64,000 nt of DNA from Agromyces cerinus (GTDB taxonomy: Bacteria > Actinomycetota > Actinomycetes > Actinomycetales > Microbacteriaceae), in NCBI RefSeq assembly GCF_016907835.1, contig NZ_JAFBCT010000001.1:3348001-3412000 (forward strand), written 5' to 3'. The notes under the pieces were generated by a model. It saw only the letters and a program-made list of their open reading frames with translations. It ran no database searches and was not told where the DNA came from. The position numbers and the translations under genes were made by a program. This document shows positions 8,959 through 18,076 of the stretch, piece by piece. Numbering within the stretch: the stretch's first letter is position 1; each line of letters starts with the position of its first letter.

Positions 8959-9876
8959 ATGGCCCCGAAGCTCCATGGCTTGATGCCGATTCTTGCCACC
9001 CCGTTCGACGAATCGGGCGCACTCGACCGCCCAAGTCTGCGACGACTGGTCGAGTTCCAGCTCGCCTCCGGCGTCGACGGCGTGGCCGTCTTCGGCATGG
9101 CGAGCGAGGGGTTCGCGCTCACCGCAGTCGAACGACGCACCATCCTCTCCGACGTCGTCGAGCTCGTCGACGGCCGCGTGCCCGTCATCGCCGGCGTCAA
9201 CGGCACCTCGACGGCGACCTCGATCGAGCAGTCGCTCATCGCCCAGGAGGGCGGCGCCGACGCGCTCATGGTGCTGCCGCCGTTCATGGTGAAGCCGCCG
9301 GCTGCGAGCCTCATCGACTTCTACGGCGAGGTCGCCGCGGCCACCTCGCTCTCGGTGATGGTGCAGGACGCCCCCGGCGTGACCGGCGTCGCCATGCCCC
9401 CGTCGCTCATCGCCGAACTCGCCCGCCTCGACGGCGTCGACTCGGTGAAGATCGAGGCGCCCCCGACCGCTCCGAAGGTCGGCGCGGTCGTCGAGGCGAT
9501 CGGCGACGCCGACTTCGCGGTGCTCGGCGGGCAGAACGCGCAGTTCTGCCTCGAGGAGTATGCGCGCGGCGCCATCGGCACGATGCCGGCCTGCGAGTTC
9601 GCCGACCTGCTCGCCCCGGTGCTCGAACTGTTCGTCGCGGGGCGCGTCGAGGAGGCGCGCGCCGGGTTCCGCCGTATGCTCCCCCTCGTGCTGGTGGGGC
9701 TTCAGGGCGGCATCGCGTGGGCGGTGCACAAGGAGGTGCTCGTCGCGCGCGGCATCATCGACCACGCCACCGTGCGCTACCCGGCCGCTCGCCTCGACGC
9801 GGGCAGCCGCGCCGCCGTCGACCTCGTCATCGAAGAGCTCGAGCTCCCGCCCCTGCCGACCGCGGTGCGCGTGTGA
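8959..9876 (+). CDS. Dihydrodipicolinate synthase (DapA)-family aldolase, probably for a 2-keto-3-deoxy sugar acid
   Basis: 305 residues, full length for the class I aldolase TIM barrel. The Schiff-base lysine is seen in VDSVKIEAPP (K164). The pyruvate-carboxylate loop normally reading GTTGE is GMASEG here, and the usual YYNxP tyrosine region is LPPFMVKP, so it is not a housekeeping DapA. ATG 8959 has GTGAGGA eight bases upstream. It overlaps the following SDR gene by 4 bp (GTGA), forming a tight operon. With a lactonase, SDR and DgoD-like dehydratase nearby, cleavage of a 2-keto-3-deoxy acid to pyruvate plus an aldehyde is the best guess. Confidence 0.85.
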   Translation: MAPKLHGLMPILATPFDESGALDRPSLRRLVEFQLASGVDGVAVFGMASEGFALTAVERRTILSDVVELVDGRVPVIAGVNGTSTATSIEQSLIAQEGGADALMVLPPFMVKPPAASLIDFYGEVAAATSLSVMVQDAPGVTGVAMPPSLIAELARLDGVDSVKIEAPPTAPKVGAVVEAIGDADFAVLGGQNAQFCLEEYARGAIGTMPACEFADLLAPVLELFVAGRVEEARAGFRRMLPLVLVGLQGGIAWAVHKEVLVARGIIDHATVRYPAARLDAGSRAAVDLVIEELELPPLPTAVRV

Positions 9877-10592
9877 CCCGTCGCGGCGTACTGCTGATCG
9901 GCGGCGGCTCCGACATCGGACTCGCGATCGCCGGGGCCTTCGCCGAGCAGGGCGACGCGGTCGTCGGAGTGGGGCTCGAGGCATCCGTCGACCCCGTCTT
10001 CGAGCGGTATCTCACCGCCGACTGCAGCCGAGCGGATGCCGCGGCGCAGGCCGTCGCCGACGCCGAGCAGACGCTCGGCCGGCTCGACGTCGTGGTGCTC
10101 GCCGCCGCCCGCATGCCGATCGGCCGGGCCGACGCCACGAGCGACGACGACTGGCGCGGCGCCCTCGGGGCGACGCTCGACTCGGCGTTCTTCGTGTCTC
10201 GCGCGGCTCTCCCGCGCCTCGCGCCCGGCTCGTCGATCGTCGCGGTCACCTCGGTCAACGCCTCCCTCGCCGCGCCGGGCCTGCCGGCCTATGCCGCCGC
10301 CAAGGCGGGCGTCGAGGGCCTCGTACGGCAGCTGGCGCTCGACTACGGCCCGCACGGGGTCCGGGTCAACGCCGTGGCGCCCGGGAGCATCTCGGCGACC
10401 GAGACCGGCGAGAGCGAGGGCTACCCGCTCGGCCGCATCGGCAGGCCCGAGGAGGTCGCCGCCGTGGTCGCCTTCCTCGCTTCGGATGCCGCGTCGTTCG
10501 TCACCGGCACGACGATCCCGGTCGACGGCGGCCTCTCGATCTCCTCCCCCGCCGCCTGGCTGAAACCCGCGCTGCGCGACCGCTGGCTCTGA
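9873..10592 (+). CDS. Short-chain dehydrogenase/reductase (SDR)
   Basis: 239 residues, classical SDR length. The cofactor loop is GGGSDIG (the Thr of TGxxxGxG is replaced by Gly), the catalytic Ser lies in AVTSVNAS, and YAAAKAG gives the YxxxK pair. The C-terminus has the family's GTTIPVDGG. It starts at GTG 9873, overlapping the aldolase stop by 4 bp. Possible roles are oxidation of a sugar to its lactone or handling of the aldehyde or keto product of the aldolase. It is cytoplasmic. Confidence 0.88.
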   Translation: MTRRGVLLIGGGSDIGLAIAGAFAEQGDAVVGVGLEASVDPVFERYLTADCSRADAAAQAVADAEQTLGRLDVVVLAAARMPIGRADATSDDDWRGALGATLDSAFFVSRAALPRLAPGSSIVAVTSVNASLAAPGLPAYAAAKAGVEGLVRQLALDYGPHGVRVNAVAPGSISATETGESEGYPLGRIGRPEEVAAVVAFLASDAASFVTGTTIPVDGGLSISSPAAWLKPALRDRWL

Positions 10593-10618
10593 GCCGCTCC
10601 CGCCGGCCGTGAGCCATG

Positions 10619-10659
10619 ACCCCGCCGACCGGTGCGCACGCACTCGGCCGGCGGGGTTT
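10619..10659. terminator. Bidirectional hairpin terminator
   Basis: ACCCCGCCG-A-CCG pairs with CGG-C-CGGCGGGGT, followed by TTTC on the plus strand. It lies between the convergent SDR gene and the large gene ending at 10665. Confidence 0.75.
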
Positions 10660-10664
10660 CGCCG

Positions 10665-13600
10665 TCAGTTCCCCACGCGGACGAACTGCGCGGCACTGAC
10701 GCGGTGGAAGGCGGCGTTGCGCACCTCCAGGCGCACGACGCCGACCGCACCGGCGGCGTAGCGGAACGTGCCGAGCGGGCGCCAGGCCGCCGCTCCCTCG
10801 GTCTGGTTCACGACGACCTCGGTGCTGCCCGCCTGGTGCTCGACGATGTAGGCCGCCGAGGTCGTCGTCGTCGGGTTCGTCGGGTACCAGACCGAGACCC
10901 GGTACTCGCCGGCCTCGGGCAGGTCCACCTGCCAGGTCACGGTGCTGCCGATCGAGTCGACGTCGCTGTAGCGGGTTCGAGTGCCGTTCCACCCGGCCAG
11001 GCCGCTCGGGTACCACAGGCCGGTCTCCAGGTAGCCGGGCCACGGCGACTGCGTGTGGGCGATCACGCCCTCGTCGGCGACCCGCACGAGCACGCCGCGG
11101 CGGAGGGTGCCGTCGAGCCGTGCCTCGAACCGGTTCGTCGACCCCGGCGCCACGGCCGATCCGGCCGTCACCGTCCAGGTGTGCGTCAGGTCGGAGCGCG
11201 GGGGCACCTCGACCACCACCTCCTTCTGGCCGACGCTCCACCCGGTCGCGCCGAAGAGGGCGAGCGTGGCGCGCAGCGGGGTGACGCCGGTGTTGATGAC
11301 CAGGGCGGTCAGCCGCGCGGTCTCGCCGGGGCCGCTGACGATGGCGGTGTCGGTGGTGAGCGACACCAACCTGCGCCGGTCGATGACCTCGATCGCCGCG
11401 GGCCGCAGCTCCACCGGGTCGCCGTCGGCAGCCGACACGGATGCCTCGATTCTCACCTCGCCCGGACTGGCGCCCGACGCGATGATCGCCGCCGACTCCA
11501 CTCGGGTGGATCCCTGCGCGTCGACCGAGACGGACGGCGCAGCGCCGTCGAGCTGCCAGCCGTCAGGCAGGCTCACGTCCACGTCCCCGGCGAACGGCTC
11601 ATCGGTCGGGTTGCGCACCTCGATGACGAGCGGAACCCGGTCGCCTGCCGTGCTGGTGGCCTGCGCGACCACGTCTCCGGCCACGCCGGAGTCGGCGCCG
11701 CTGATGCGGCTCGGCAGACGCAGTGCGACCTCCTCGGTGGTCACCGAGCCGGCGCTGATCGTGTAGCTGAAGGCGTCGGCCGATGAATCGACGGGGATCG
11801 TCCACTCGTAGGGGTAGCCCTTCGGCGGCGCCTCCTTCGCCTGCCCGTCGCCGATCCGATAGCTGAGGGTCGCGGGCTTCTCGGTGTCGATCTGCACGTA
11901 GGCGTCGTAGCCGGGGCGGTCGGGGCGCACCAGCAGCACGCCACGTGCGAGGCCGTAGTCGGTCGCCGGGTCGGTGTCGACCTCGTGGAAGCTGTCTGGG
12001 CCGTGATCGACGATGTCGTCGAACGGCAGTGCCGGCCGTTCCACCGTGACCTCGCGAACGACCAGTGCGACCAGCCCGTGTCCGGGCACGCGCACCTTGA
12101 TGCGGCCGCCGGCAGCGGTCTGAGACGTGCGAGTGCCGTCGGCCGCCACGACCTCGACGACCGGAGCATCGCTCCCCGTCAGCCCGGTCAGCTCACCCGT
12201 GAGGTCGACGACCACGAACTGCGCGCCCGCCGCCGAGTTGGTGAGGCTGACATACAGCGAATCGTTCCCCACACCCGCCATCCAGTTGACCAACGGGTTG
12301 TCGAGGGAGACCAGGCCGGCCGGGAAGTAGGGCCACACGCCGTCTTCGCCGAAGAAGGTGCCGGGGGCGTGGCCGTAGGCGAAGTACTTGAAGTAGGCGA
12401 AGTCGGCCTCGAACACGTGCGGGAAGTCGATCTTGCCGTCGCTGCGGTAGAAGCTCTCGTTGATCAGGTAGTCCATCGCGAGGCCGAGCTGGGCGGGTGC
12501 GTGGTGGAAGTAGTACCCGGTGATGCCGACCGGACCGCTGGTCGCGAAGTCGGGCTTCATCTGCGCCACCTGGAACTGGCGGCTGTAGTAGCCCGGGTAG
12601 GTGGTGAACCGGCCGATCACCATGTTGTGCGCAACGTCGGCCAGCAGCGGGTCGCCGGTGTGATGCGCCAGGCGCAGCAGCGCGCCGGCCCAGCACGGGT
12701 TGAAGACGTATCCGCCGCCCGGGTCGGTCAGCGAACTGACCCCGAGCTTGAACGACGACAGCGCCTCGAAGGTGAGCCCGGTCGCGGAGACGTACCAGGC
12801 GGGGACGGTCTCGGACGCCACCTCGGTGGTCGGGTACGACGGGAGGGAGCTCCGCGACTCCCAGTCGTACTGCTGCATGACGACATGACCCTCGGGCACC
12901 GTGACCGTCGTGTTCGGCACCGGCCGCACCGCGGTCTGGGTGATGAATCGCTGCGCCTCCCGATAGGCGCCGTCGAGGAACTCGTCCTCCCCGGTCAGCT
13001 CGAACAGCACGAGCAGGTCCACCCAGTACTTCGAGAAGCTGTAGGCGAACCCGCCGGGAGGCTGCCCGTTGCCGCGATACGGCGTGATGATCTCCTCCCG
13101 CACGTAGCGCTTGGCGATCAGGGTCGCCTCGGTCAGGTAGGCCGGATCCCCGGTGAGCTGGTAGGTCGCCAGTGCGGTCGCGAACGGAGCGCGGCTCTGC
13201 CCGACGACTCCCGCCTTGGTGGCCTGCACCGCGAGCCGTTGGATGCCCGCATTGCGGCCGTGGGTGAGTTGGGAGAGCGCAGTCAGGTTCACCGCGTCGG
13301 TGGGGATCCGGCCGATCCGGTACTGCGTCTTGTCGTTGTAGACCGAGCCGCCGATGACGGGCGAGTGCCCGATCCCCTTGCGGGACAGCTGGTACTCGAT
13401 CGACGGCCTGGCGCGCCGGTCGTAGAGGGTTCCGTCCGCGGTGCCGGTCAGGTAGTGGGCAGAGAGCAGCACGCCACTGGCCGCGGCGCGGACCGCGTCC
13501 TCGTTCTCCACATCGACGAACCCCTTGCCGCGGTTCCACCAGCCGGAGTACGAGGGGATGTAGTCGACCGAGTCGTCGCCGTCGGGCTCGATCGCGATGA

Positions 13601-14690
13601 GTTCGGTCATCGTGTGGACGGCGTCGGTCAGCGAGCGGTCGTAGACGTTGTGCCGGTAGGCCTTCAGTCCGTACTCGCCCCGGCACAACTCGGTGTAGGT
13701 GTCGTAGAGGGTGCCGGCTCGAGCCGCGAGACCGAAGGCGAAGCCGCGCCGATCACCGGCCGCCATGGCGGTTCGCAGACCCGGCTGCGGTGCGTAGATG
13801 CTCGGCACGAGGTCGAGGCTGTCGTTGCGCAGGCTCATCCCGTAGGGCTGCCGATCGGACATCAGCTGGCGTTCGTGCACGAACTCGGCCACCTCGGCGG
13901 GCAGGTAGACCCCCGAGGTGACGGCGACGTCGGCGACGGAGTACTGGGTCAGCGCCATCGGCGCGAACAGCTCCCATGCGCCGAGGGGGGCCGAGCCGTC
14001 GACCACGGAGAGCGCGTGCTGGTACGACCCGCAGAGCACCTCGTCGAGGTCGTCGAGCGACTTGGCATCCTGGCTCTGGTAGCCGACGAGGTAGTCGCCG
14101 GCCTTCTTGGCCCGCAGCACGTAGTGCGCCTCGGGATGATCGCCGTCGAGCCGCCAGTTGACGATGAGCTCCACGTCGTCGGTGCTGGTGCGCAATTCGA
14201 TCGCCTGGGAGCCGAGGCGGCGATACGAGGTGAAGCCCAGCCAGGCGGGCTGCAGCGGCCCGTACAGCTCGGGCGCACTGCCGGAGGGCAGCGTGCCCGC
14301 CAGTACGACCCATTGCTCGTCGAAGCGGTGCTCGGGATCGGTCAGCGACAGCCACCGACCGTCGTGCTTGATCTCGAGATCGCGCACGATCGTCTCGCCG
14401 CCGTCCCACTTGGCCTGGAAGAAGGTCATCCGGTGTTTGCGCCCGACGAGCTGGGCCACGCGGGTGAACGACAGGTCGGGCTTCTCCAACCGGCGCAGGG
14501 CGTCGGCGTACGAGCCGCTCACGCTGCTGAACCCGGGGTCCGCCGCGGCGGGTTCGGCATCGGCACCGAGGACCACCGGGAGCACGCCCGCGGCCAGCAG
14601 CAGCTGGAGCGCCGAACGCCGGCTCCACAGCCCCGGGCCGTGATCGGCCCCTGAATGGTCGTTGATCTCCGGGTTCTGCGTTGAATCCAT
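10665..14690 (-). CDS. Very large TAT-exported protein, putative polysaccharide-active enzyme with golvesin/CBM-like C-terminus
   Basis: About 1341 residues. The N-terminus has a twin-arginine signal (SRRSALQLLLAAGVLPVVLG), so it is folded before export. The central ~800 residues are rich in Trp, Tyr and His (YSGWWNRGKG, GYYFHHAPAQLGLAMDYL, GDPAYLTEA) with a helical pattern resembling (alpha/alpha)-toroid glycosidases or lyases, but I do not recognise a defined family. Residues ~870-1190 look like beta-sandwich spacers. The last ~130 residues (WQVDLPEAGEYRVSVWYPTN, then TEVVVNQ and LGTFRY) match the golvesin C-terminal/xanthan-lyase CBM-like domain. The start is uncertain: in-frame ATGs at 14690 and 14699 and a TTG at 14726, none with a Shine-Dalgarno. 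It is divergent from the acetyl-esterase gene and next to the sugar importer. Confidence 0.75.
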   Translation of the reverse strand: MDSTQNPEINDHSGADHGPGLWSRRSALQLLLAAGVLPVVLGADAEPAAADPGFSSVSGSYADALRRLEKPDLSFTRVAQLVGRKHRMTFFQAKWDGGETIVRDLEIKHDGRWLSLTDPEHRFDEQWVVLAGTLPSGSAPELYGPLQPAWLGFTSYRRLGSQAIELRTSTDDVELIVNWRLDGDHPEAHYVLRAKKAGDYLVGYQSQDAKSLDDLDEVLCGSYQHALSVVDGSAPLGAWELFAPMALTQYSVADVAVTSGVYLPAEVAEFVHERQLMSDRQPYGMSLRNDSLDLVPSIYAPQPGLRTAMAAGDRRGFAFGLAARAGTLYDTYTELCRGEYGLKAYRHNVYDRSLTDAVHTMTELIAIEPDGDDSVDYIPSYSGWWNRGKGFVDVENEDAVRAAASGVLLSAHYLTGTADGTLYDRRARPSIEYQLSRKGIGHSPVIGGSVYNDKTQYRIGRIPTDAVNLTALSQLTHGRNAGIQRLAVQATKAGVVGQSRAPFATALATYQLTGDPAYLTEATLIAKRYVREEIITPYRGNGQPPGGFAYSFSKYWVDLLVLFELTGEDEFLDGAYREAQRFITQTAVRPVPNTTVTVPEGHVVMQQYDWESRSSLPSYPTTEVASETVPAWYVSATGLTFEALSSFKLGVSSLTDPGGGYVFNPCWAGALLRLAHHTGDPLLADVAHNMVIGRFTTYPGYYSRQFQVAQMKPDFATSGPVGITGYYFHHAPAQLGLAMDYLINESFYRSDGKIDFPHVFEADFAYFKYFAYGHAPGTFFGEDGVWPYFPAGLVSLDNPLVNWMAGVGNDSLYVSLTNSAAGAQFVVVDLTGELTGLTGSDAPVVEVVAADGTRTSQTAAGGRIKVRVPGHGLVALVVREVTVERPALPFDDIVDHGPDSFHEVDTDPATDYGLARGVLLVRPDRPGYDAYVQIDTEKPATLSYRIGDGQAKEAPPKGYPYEWTIPVDSSADAFSYTISAGSVTTEEVALRLPSRISGADSGVAGDVVAQATSTAGDRVPLVIEVRNPTDEPFAGDVDVSLPDGWQLDGAAPSVSVDAQGSTRVESAAIIASGASPGEVRIEASVSAADGDPVELRPAAIEVIDRRRLVSLTTDTAIVSGPGETARLTALVINTGVTPLRATLALFGATGWSVGQKEVVVEVPPRSDLTHTWTVTAGSAVAPGSTNRFEARLDGTLRRGVLVRVADEGVIAHTQSPWPGYLETGLWYPSGLAGWNGTRTRYSDVDSIGSTVTWQVDLPEAGEYRVSVWYPTNPTTTTSAAYIVEHQAGSTEVVVNQTEGAAAWRPLGTFRYAAGAVGVVRLEVRNAAFHRVSAAQFVRVGN

Positions 14691-14726
14691 GATGCACATG
14701 ATGCATGCGATATGCGACAGTGTCAA
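14688..14726. promoter_or_regulatory. Start region with tandem 9-bp repeats and a TTGACA-like element
   Basis: On the minus strand TGCATCATG occurs twice in tandem (14688-14705), so both candidate ATG starts of the large exported protein lie in identical 9-mers. TTGACA is found at 14721-14726 on the same strand. Direct repeats of ATGCGAC also flank it. It may hold the promoter of the gene or of the divergent esterase. Confidence 0.4.
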
Positions 14727-14788
14727 TGGTCATGCGACCAGCGGCGCCGGTAGCGTCGACCATGCACTCGTCCTGAGAGGAACACGCG

Positions 14789-15754
14789 GTGACCCCGAAC
14801 CGACCAGAGGAACTGACCGAGTACTCGCTGACCGCGCTGCTGACGCCGGCTGAGCGGCCCGCCGAGCCCGCCGACTTCGATGAGTTCTGGCGAGGGACGT
14901 TCGAGGAGTTCGGCACCGGATCCGTCGCGTGGGAGCGCGTGCGCGACCTCGACGCCACCGAGACGCACCACGTGATGGAGATCCGGTTCGCGTCATCGGC
15001 CGATGAGCCGACCGTGGCGTTCCTGATGGTGCCGCGCGTCGCCTCGATCGTGCGCCGCGGCCTCGTGATCGGACACGGCTACGGCGGCCGCGCGGCCCCC
15101 GACCCCGACCAGGTGCCCGCAGACACGGCCGCGATCTTCCCCGCCGCACCGGGCACGGTGCCGAACACCTCGAGTCGCTTCCCGGCGCTCCCCGACGAGC
15201 ACGTGCTCGCGGGCATCGCGCACCGCGACACCTACTCGCACCGCTTCGCCGCCGCCGACGTCTGGCGCGCCGCGACCGTGCTGCTCGACGCCGCCCCCGG
15301 CGTCGCCGGGGCGCTCGACTTCAGCGGCGGCAGCTTCGGCGGCGGCATCGGGGCGATGGCGCTCCCGTGGGATGCCCGCTTCCGGCGCGCCTCGCTCGAC
15401 GTGCCGAGCTTCGGGCACCACGCGATCCGCCTCACCCGGCAGTGCACCGGCAGCGGCGAGTCCGTGCGCCGGCACCTGGCCGAGCACCCCGAGGTGCGCC
15501 CGGTGCTCGGCTACTTCGACGCCGCCGTGGCGGCGCAGCGCATCCGCATCCCGGTGCATGTGGCAGCGGCGGTGCTCGATCCCGCCGTGGACCCGCGGGG
15601 GCAGTTCGCCGTCTACCACGCGCTCACCGGCCCGAGGCGGCTCAGCGTGCGGGCGAACGGGCACCTCGACGGCCCCGTCGCCGAGGCCTCCGAGCGGATG
15701 GCGCGGCAGGACGCGGCCGACTTCTTCGCGCTCCCCGACGACCGCCTGGCCTGA
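14789..15754 (+). CDS. Acetylxylan esterase/cephalosporin-C deacetylase-family hydrolase
   Basis: 321 residues, alpha/beta-hydrolase of the AXE1 family, which deacetylates oligosaccharides and cephalosporins. The nucleophile elbow is DFSGGSFGGG; the charge-relay Asp is probably in AAVLDPAVDP and the His in RANGHLDGP. The N-terminal PADFDEFWRGTF is the usual AXE1 opening. There is no signal peptide, so it acts inside the cell on imported acetylated sugars. It starts at GTG 14789 with GAGAGG eight bases upstream. The flanking exported enzyme and ABC importer support a polysaccharide-utilisation role. Confidence 0.88.
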   Translation: MTPNRPEELTEYSLTALLTPAERPAEPADFDEFWRGTFEEFGTGSVAWERVRDLDATETHHVMEIRFASSADEPTVAFLMVPRVASIVRRGLVIGHGYGGRAAPDPDQVPADTAAIFPAAPGTVPNTSSRFPALPDEHVLAGIAHRDTYSHRFAAADVWRAATVLLDAAPGVAGALDFSGGSFGGGIGAMALPWDARFRRASLDVPSFGHHAIRLTRQCTGSGESVRRHLAEHPEVRPVLGYFDAAVAAQRIRIPVHVAAAVLDPAVDPRGQFAVYHALTGPRRLSVRANGHLDGPVAEASERMARQDAADFFALPDDRLA

Positions 15755-15769
15755 GCGCGCGGCGGTCGC

Positions 15770-15847
15770 GAGGCATCCGTCTCGAGCGGATGCCTCGGGG
15801 CGCGCCGAACGCCGGCCGCCCGCGGGTCCCTCCGCAGGCGGCCGGCG
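15770..15847. terminator. Two consecutive perfect hairpins between convergent genes
   Basis: GAGGCATCCG/CGGATGCCTC (15770-15796, 10-bp stem) and CGCCGGCCGCC/GGCGGCCGGCG (15810-15847, 11-bp stem) lie between the esterase stop and the end of the solute-binding protein gene. Neither has a clear T-run. Confidence 0.7.
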
Positions 15848-15855
15848 TCGAGGCG

Positions 15856-17163
15856 CTACGCGTTCGAGTCGAGCAGGTCCTGGACTTCCTTCTTCAGGGA
15901 GTTGAGGCCCGACTGCACGTCGACCTGGCCGGCGAGGATGTTCGCGACACCCGCGCCGATGGCAGTGTCGATCTGCGCGGTCACGGGCACGCGGTCCCAT
16001 GCGGCGCCGCGTGCGTGCTCGGACACCTCGGTGCGGAACGTGGTCTGGTACTCGTCGGCGGCGAGCGCCGGGATCTGGTCGGCGACGGACTTCGCGGCCG
16101 GTGCGACTCCCGACTGCTCGTACTGCGCGGTCGCGGCGTCGATGTCCGTCGCGGCGTAGGTGATGAAGTCGCGGCTCGTGAGCTCGCCCTCGCCTGCACT
16201 CGCGAACAGGCCGCCGCCCCAGGCGCGGTTGTACGAGGGGTTGCCGCCGGCGGTGGGCCGCGCGATCGCGCTGATGTTGTCGATGATGTTCTGCGCGGCA
16301 CCGTTCGTCTTCACGAACGTCGAGGCGAGCGGGGCGTCGTCGTAGAGGGCCGCCCGCCCGCTCGCGAACAGGATCCGCGCGTCGCTGCGGGCCACGTTCG
16401 TCTGGGTGAGGCCGTCGTCCTGCAGCGCCTTGTACCAGGTGATCGCCTCGACGCTCTCCTTGTCGCCGATCGTGCACTCGAAGTCGTCGGTGACGACCGG
16501 GCTGCCCCAGCCCCACATCCAGTGCGCGGCATCCTTCAGGTCGGGGTTCTTCGTGACCGCCGCGTAGGGGATCAGCGAGGAGTCCTGCGACTTGATCTTC
16601 TCGAGCGCGGTCGCGAACTGCTCGACGGTCATGCCCGACTTGATGCCGACGCTCTTGGCGATCTCGCCGTTCGTGATGATGCCGATGCCCGACGCCGTGA
16701 GCGGGAGCACGAGGAGCTTGCCGTCCATCGTGTACGACTCGAGCACACCCTGCGGGATGCCGAGCCCCTTGGCGAGGTCGGTGAGGTCGGCGAGCACGTT
16801 CATCGGCGTGAGCACCTGCCATCCGCCCGACTGGCCGACGCCCATGAGCTTGCCGGAGCGGCCGGTGAGGGCGAGCTGCGTCGCCGCCTGGTCGTAGGGG
16901 TATATGACGGGCGAGACGGTGACGCCCTCCTCCGCGGAGAAGTCCTTGAGGATCGCCTCCCATGCGGGCTTCAGCGCCTCCTCGCCGAGCGAGTTGCCGT
17001 AGAAGTTGATCGTCTTCGCCTTGGTCGCGGCATTCGCGCCGGCACCGGCGCCCGGCGCGGCCGGCGTGGCGCACCCGGCGAGCGCGAGGGCGCCGAACGC
17101 GGCGAGTGCCGTGCCGCCGCCGAGGAAGGCGCGGCGGCTGAGCTGCGAGGTCGAGAGGTTCAT
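15856..17163 (-). CDS. ABC sugar transporter, solute-binding lipoprotein (family 1)
   Basis: 435 residues. The start codon is ATG 17163, with AAGGAG eight bases upstream. The signal combines a twin-arginine motif (SRRAFLGGG) with a lipobox (ALALAGC), so it is predicted to be a TAT-exported lipoprotein anchored on the outer membrane face. The mature protein has the two-lobe layout of extracellular solute-binding family 1 proteins (TINFYGNSLGEEALKPAWEA near the start; NPSYNRAWGGG in the ligand-facing middle). It captures an oligosaccharide or sugar acid for the two permeases encoded upstream in the same operon. The ligand is unknown. Confidence 0.92.
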   Translation of the reverse strand: MNLSTSQLSRRAFLGGGTALAAFGALALAGCATPAAPGAGAGANAATKAKTINFYGNSLGEEALKPAWEAILKDFSAEEGVTVSPVIYPYDQAATQLALTGRSGKLMGVGQSGGWQVLTPMNVLADLTDLAKGLGIPQGVLESYTMDGKLLVLPLTASGIGIITNGEIAKSVGIKSGMTVEQFATALEKIKSQDSSLIPYAAVTKNPDLKDAAHWMWGWGSPVVTDDFECTIGDKESVEAITWYKALQDDGLTQTNVARSDARILFASGRAALYDDAPLASTFVKTNGAAQNIIDNISAIARPTAGGNPSYNRAWGGGLFASAGEGELTSRDFITYAATDIDAATAQYEQSGVAPAAKSVADQIPALAADEYQTTFRTEVSEHARGAAWDRVPVTAQIDTAIGAGVANILAGQVDVQSGLNSLKKEVQDLLDSNA

Positions 17164-17218
17164 GGGGACTGCTCCTTCGTCGGAATGTGTGTTCGGTGCG
17201 GTGCTGTGGATCACGGGG

Positions 17219-18076
17219 CTACCCCTTGACGGCCCCCGACGCGAGGCCGGAGACGAAGTAGCGCTGGAGGAGGATGAAGATGATGGCGAGCGGCAGCGAG
17301 GTGATGAGGGATGCCGCCATGAGCGCCGGCCAGTCGGCCGTGCCCTCGCGGATGAAGGCCTGGGTGAGGCCGGCCGGCAGCGTCTGCTTGTCGGGTCCGG
17401 CGAGCGTGAGCGCGAAGAGCAGGTCGCTCCAGCCGCGCATGAAGGCGAACATCGCCGCCGTGATGAGGCCGGGCACGATCAGCGGGAAGACGATCTGGAA
17501 CATCGTCTTGATGCGCGAGAGTCCGTCGACCTTGGCCGCCTCGAGGATGTCGTCGGGAATGCCGTCGATGATGCCCTTGAGCAGGAAGACCACGAGCGGC
17601 AACGTGAACGTGGTGAACGAGATGATGAGCGCCGTGTAGGTGTAGAGCAGACCCGCCGAGCTCAGCATGAGGTAGAGCGAGATGAGCAGCAGCGCCCCGG
17701 GGATGAGCTGCCCGATGAGGAACATGAACATGATCGCGTTGCGCCCGCTGTACCGGAACTTCGAGAGCGAGTAGGCCATGATGCCGCCGACGAGCACCGA
17801 GAGCACTGCCGTGCCCGTCGAGACGATGAAGCTGTTCGCGAGGTTCTGCAGCAGTGCATCGTTCTGGAAGAACCCGACGAAGTTCTCGAGGGTCGGGTCG
17901 ACCGGGAAGAGCGGCCGGTCGAGCGCGAACACGGCCTCCTTCTTCATGAAGGCCGTCGACGTCAGCCAGTAGACCGGCAGCAGCCCGAAGAGGGCCAGCA
18001 GGATGAGCCCGATGCGCCCGGGGATCGACAGCCTCGGGCGGATGATCGCCTCTCCGATGTCGCGGCCGTGACTCAT
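17219..18076 (-). CDS. ABC sugar transporter permease, second subunit (MalG-type)
   Basis: 285 residues with about six membrane segments. The EAA loop that docks the ATPase is clear: ILEAAKVDGLSRIKTMFQIV followed by FPLIVPGL. ATG 18076 overlaps the stop of the other permease gene by 4 bp (ATGA). No ATPase gene is present in the operon, so a shared MsiK/MsmX-type ATPase encoded elsewhere must energise it (established for many actinobacterial CUT1 importers; here an inference). Confidence 0.94.
   Translation of the reverse strand: MSHGRDIGEAIIRPRLSIPGRIGLILLALFGLLPVYWLTSTAFMKKEAVFALDRPLFPVDPTLENFVGFFQNDALLQNLANSFIVSTGTAVLSVLVGGIMAYSLSKFRYSGRNAIMFMFLIGQLIPGALLLISLYLMLSSAGLLYTYTALIISFTTFTLPLVVFLLKGIIDGIPDDILEAAKVDGLSRIKTMFQIVFPLIVPGLITAAMFAFMRGWSDLLFALTLAGPDKQTLPAGLTQAFIREGTADWPALMAASLITSLPLAIIFILLQRYFVSGLASGAVKG

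Noticed and set aside
11985..14654. Long open frame (about 890 codons) on the plus strand opposite the large exported protein gene
   Set aside because: Composition is Arg/Gly/Val/Leu-rich with no domain or ribosome site; it mirrors the codon bias of the real minus-strand gene.
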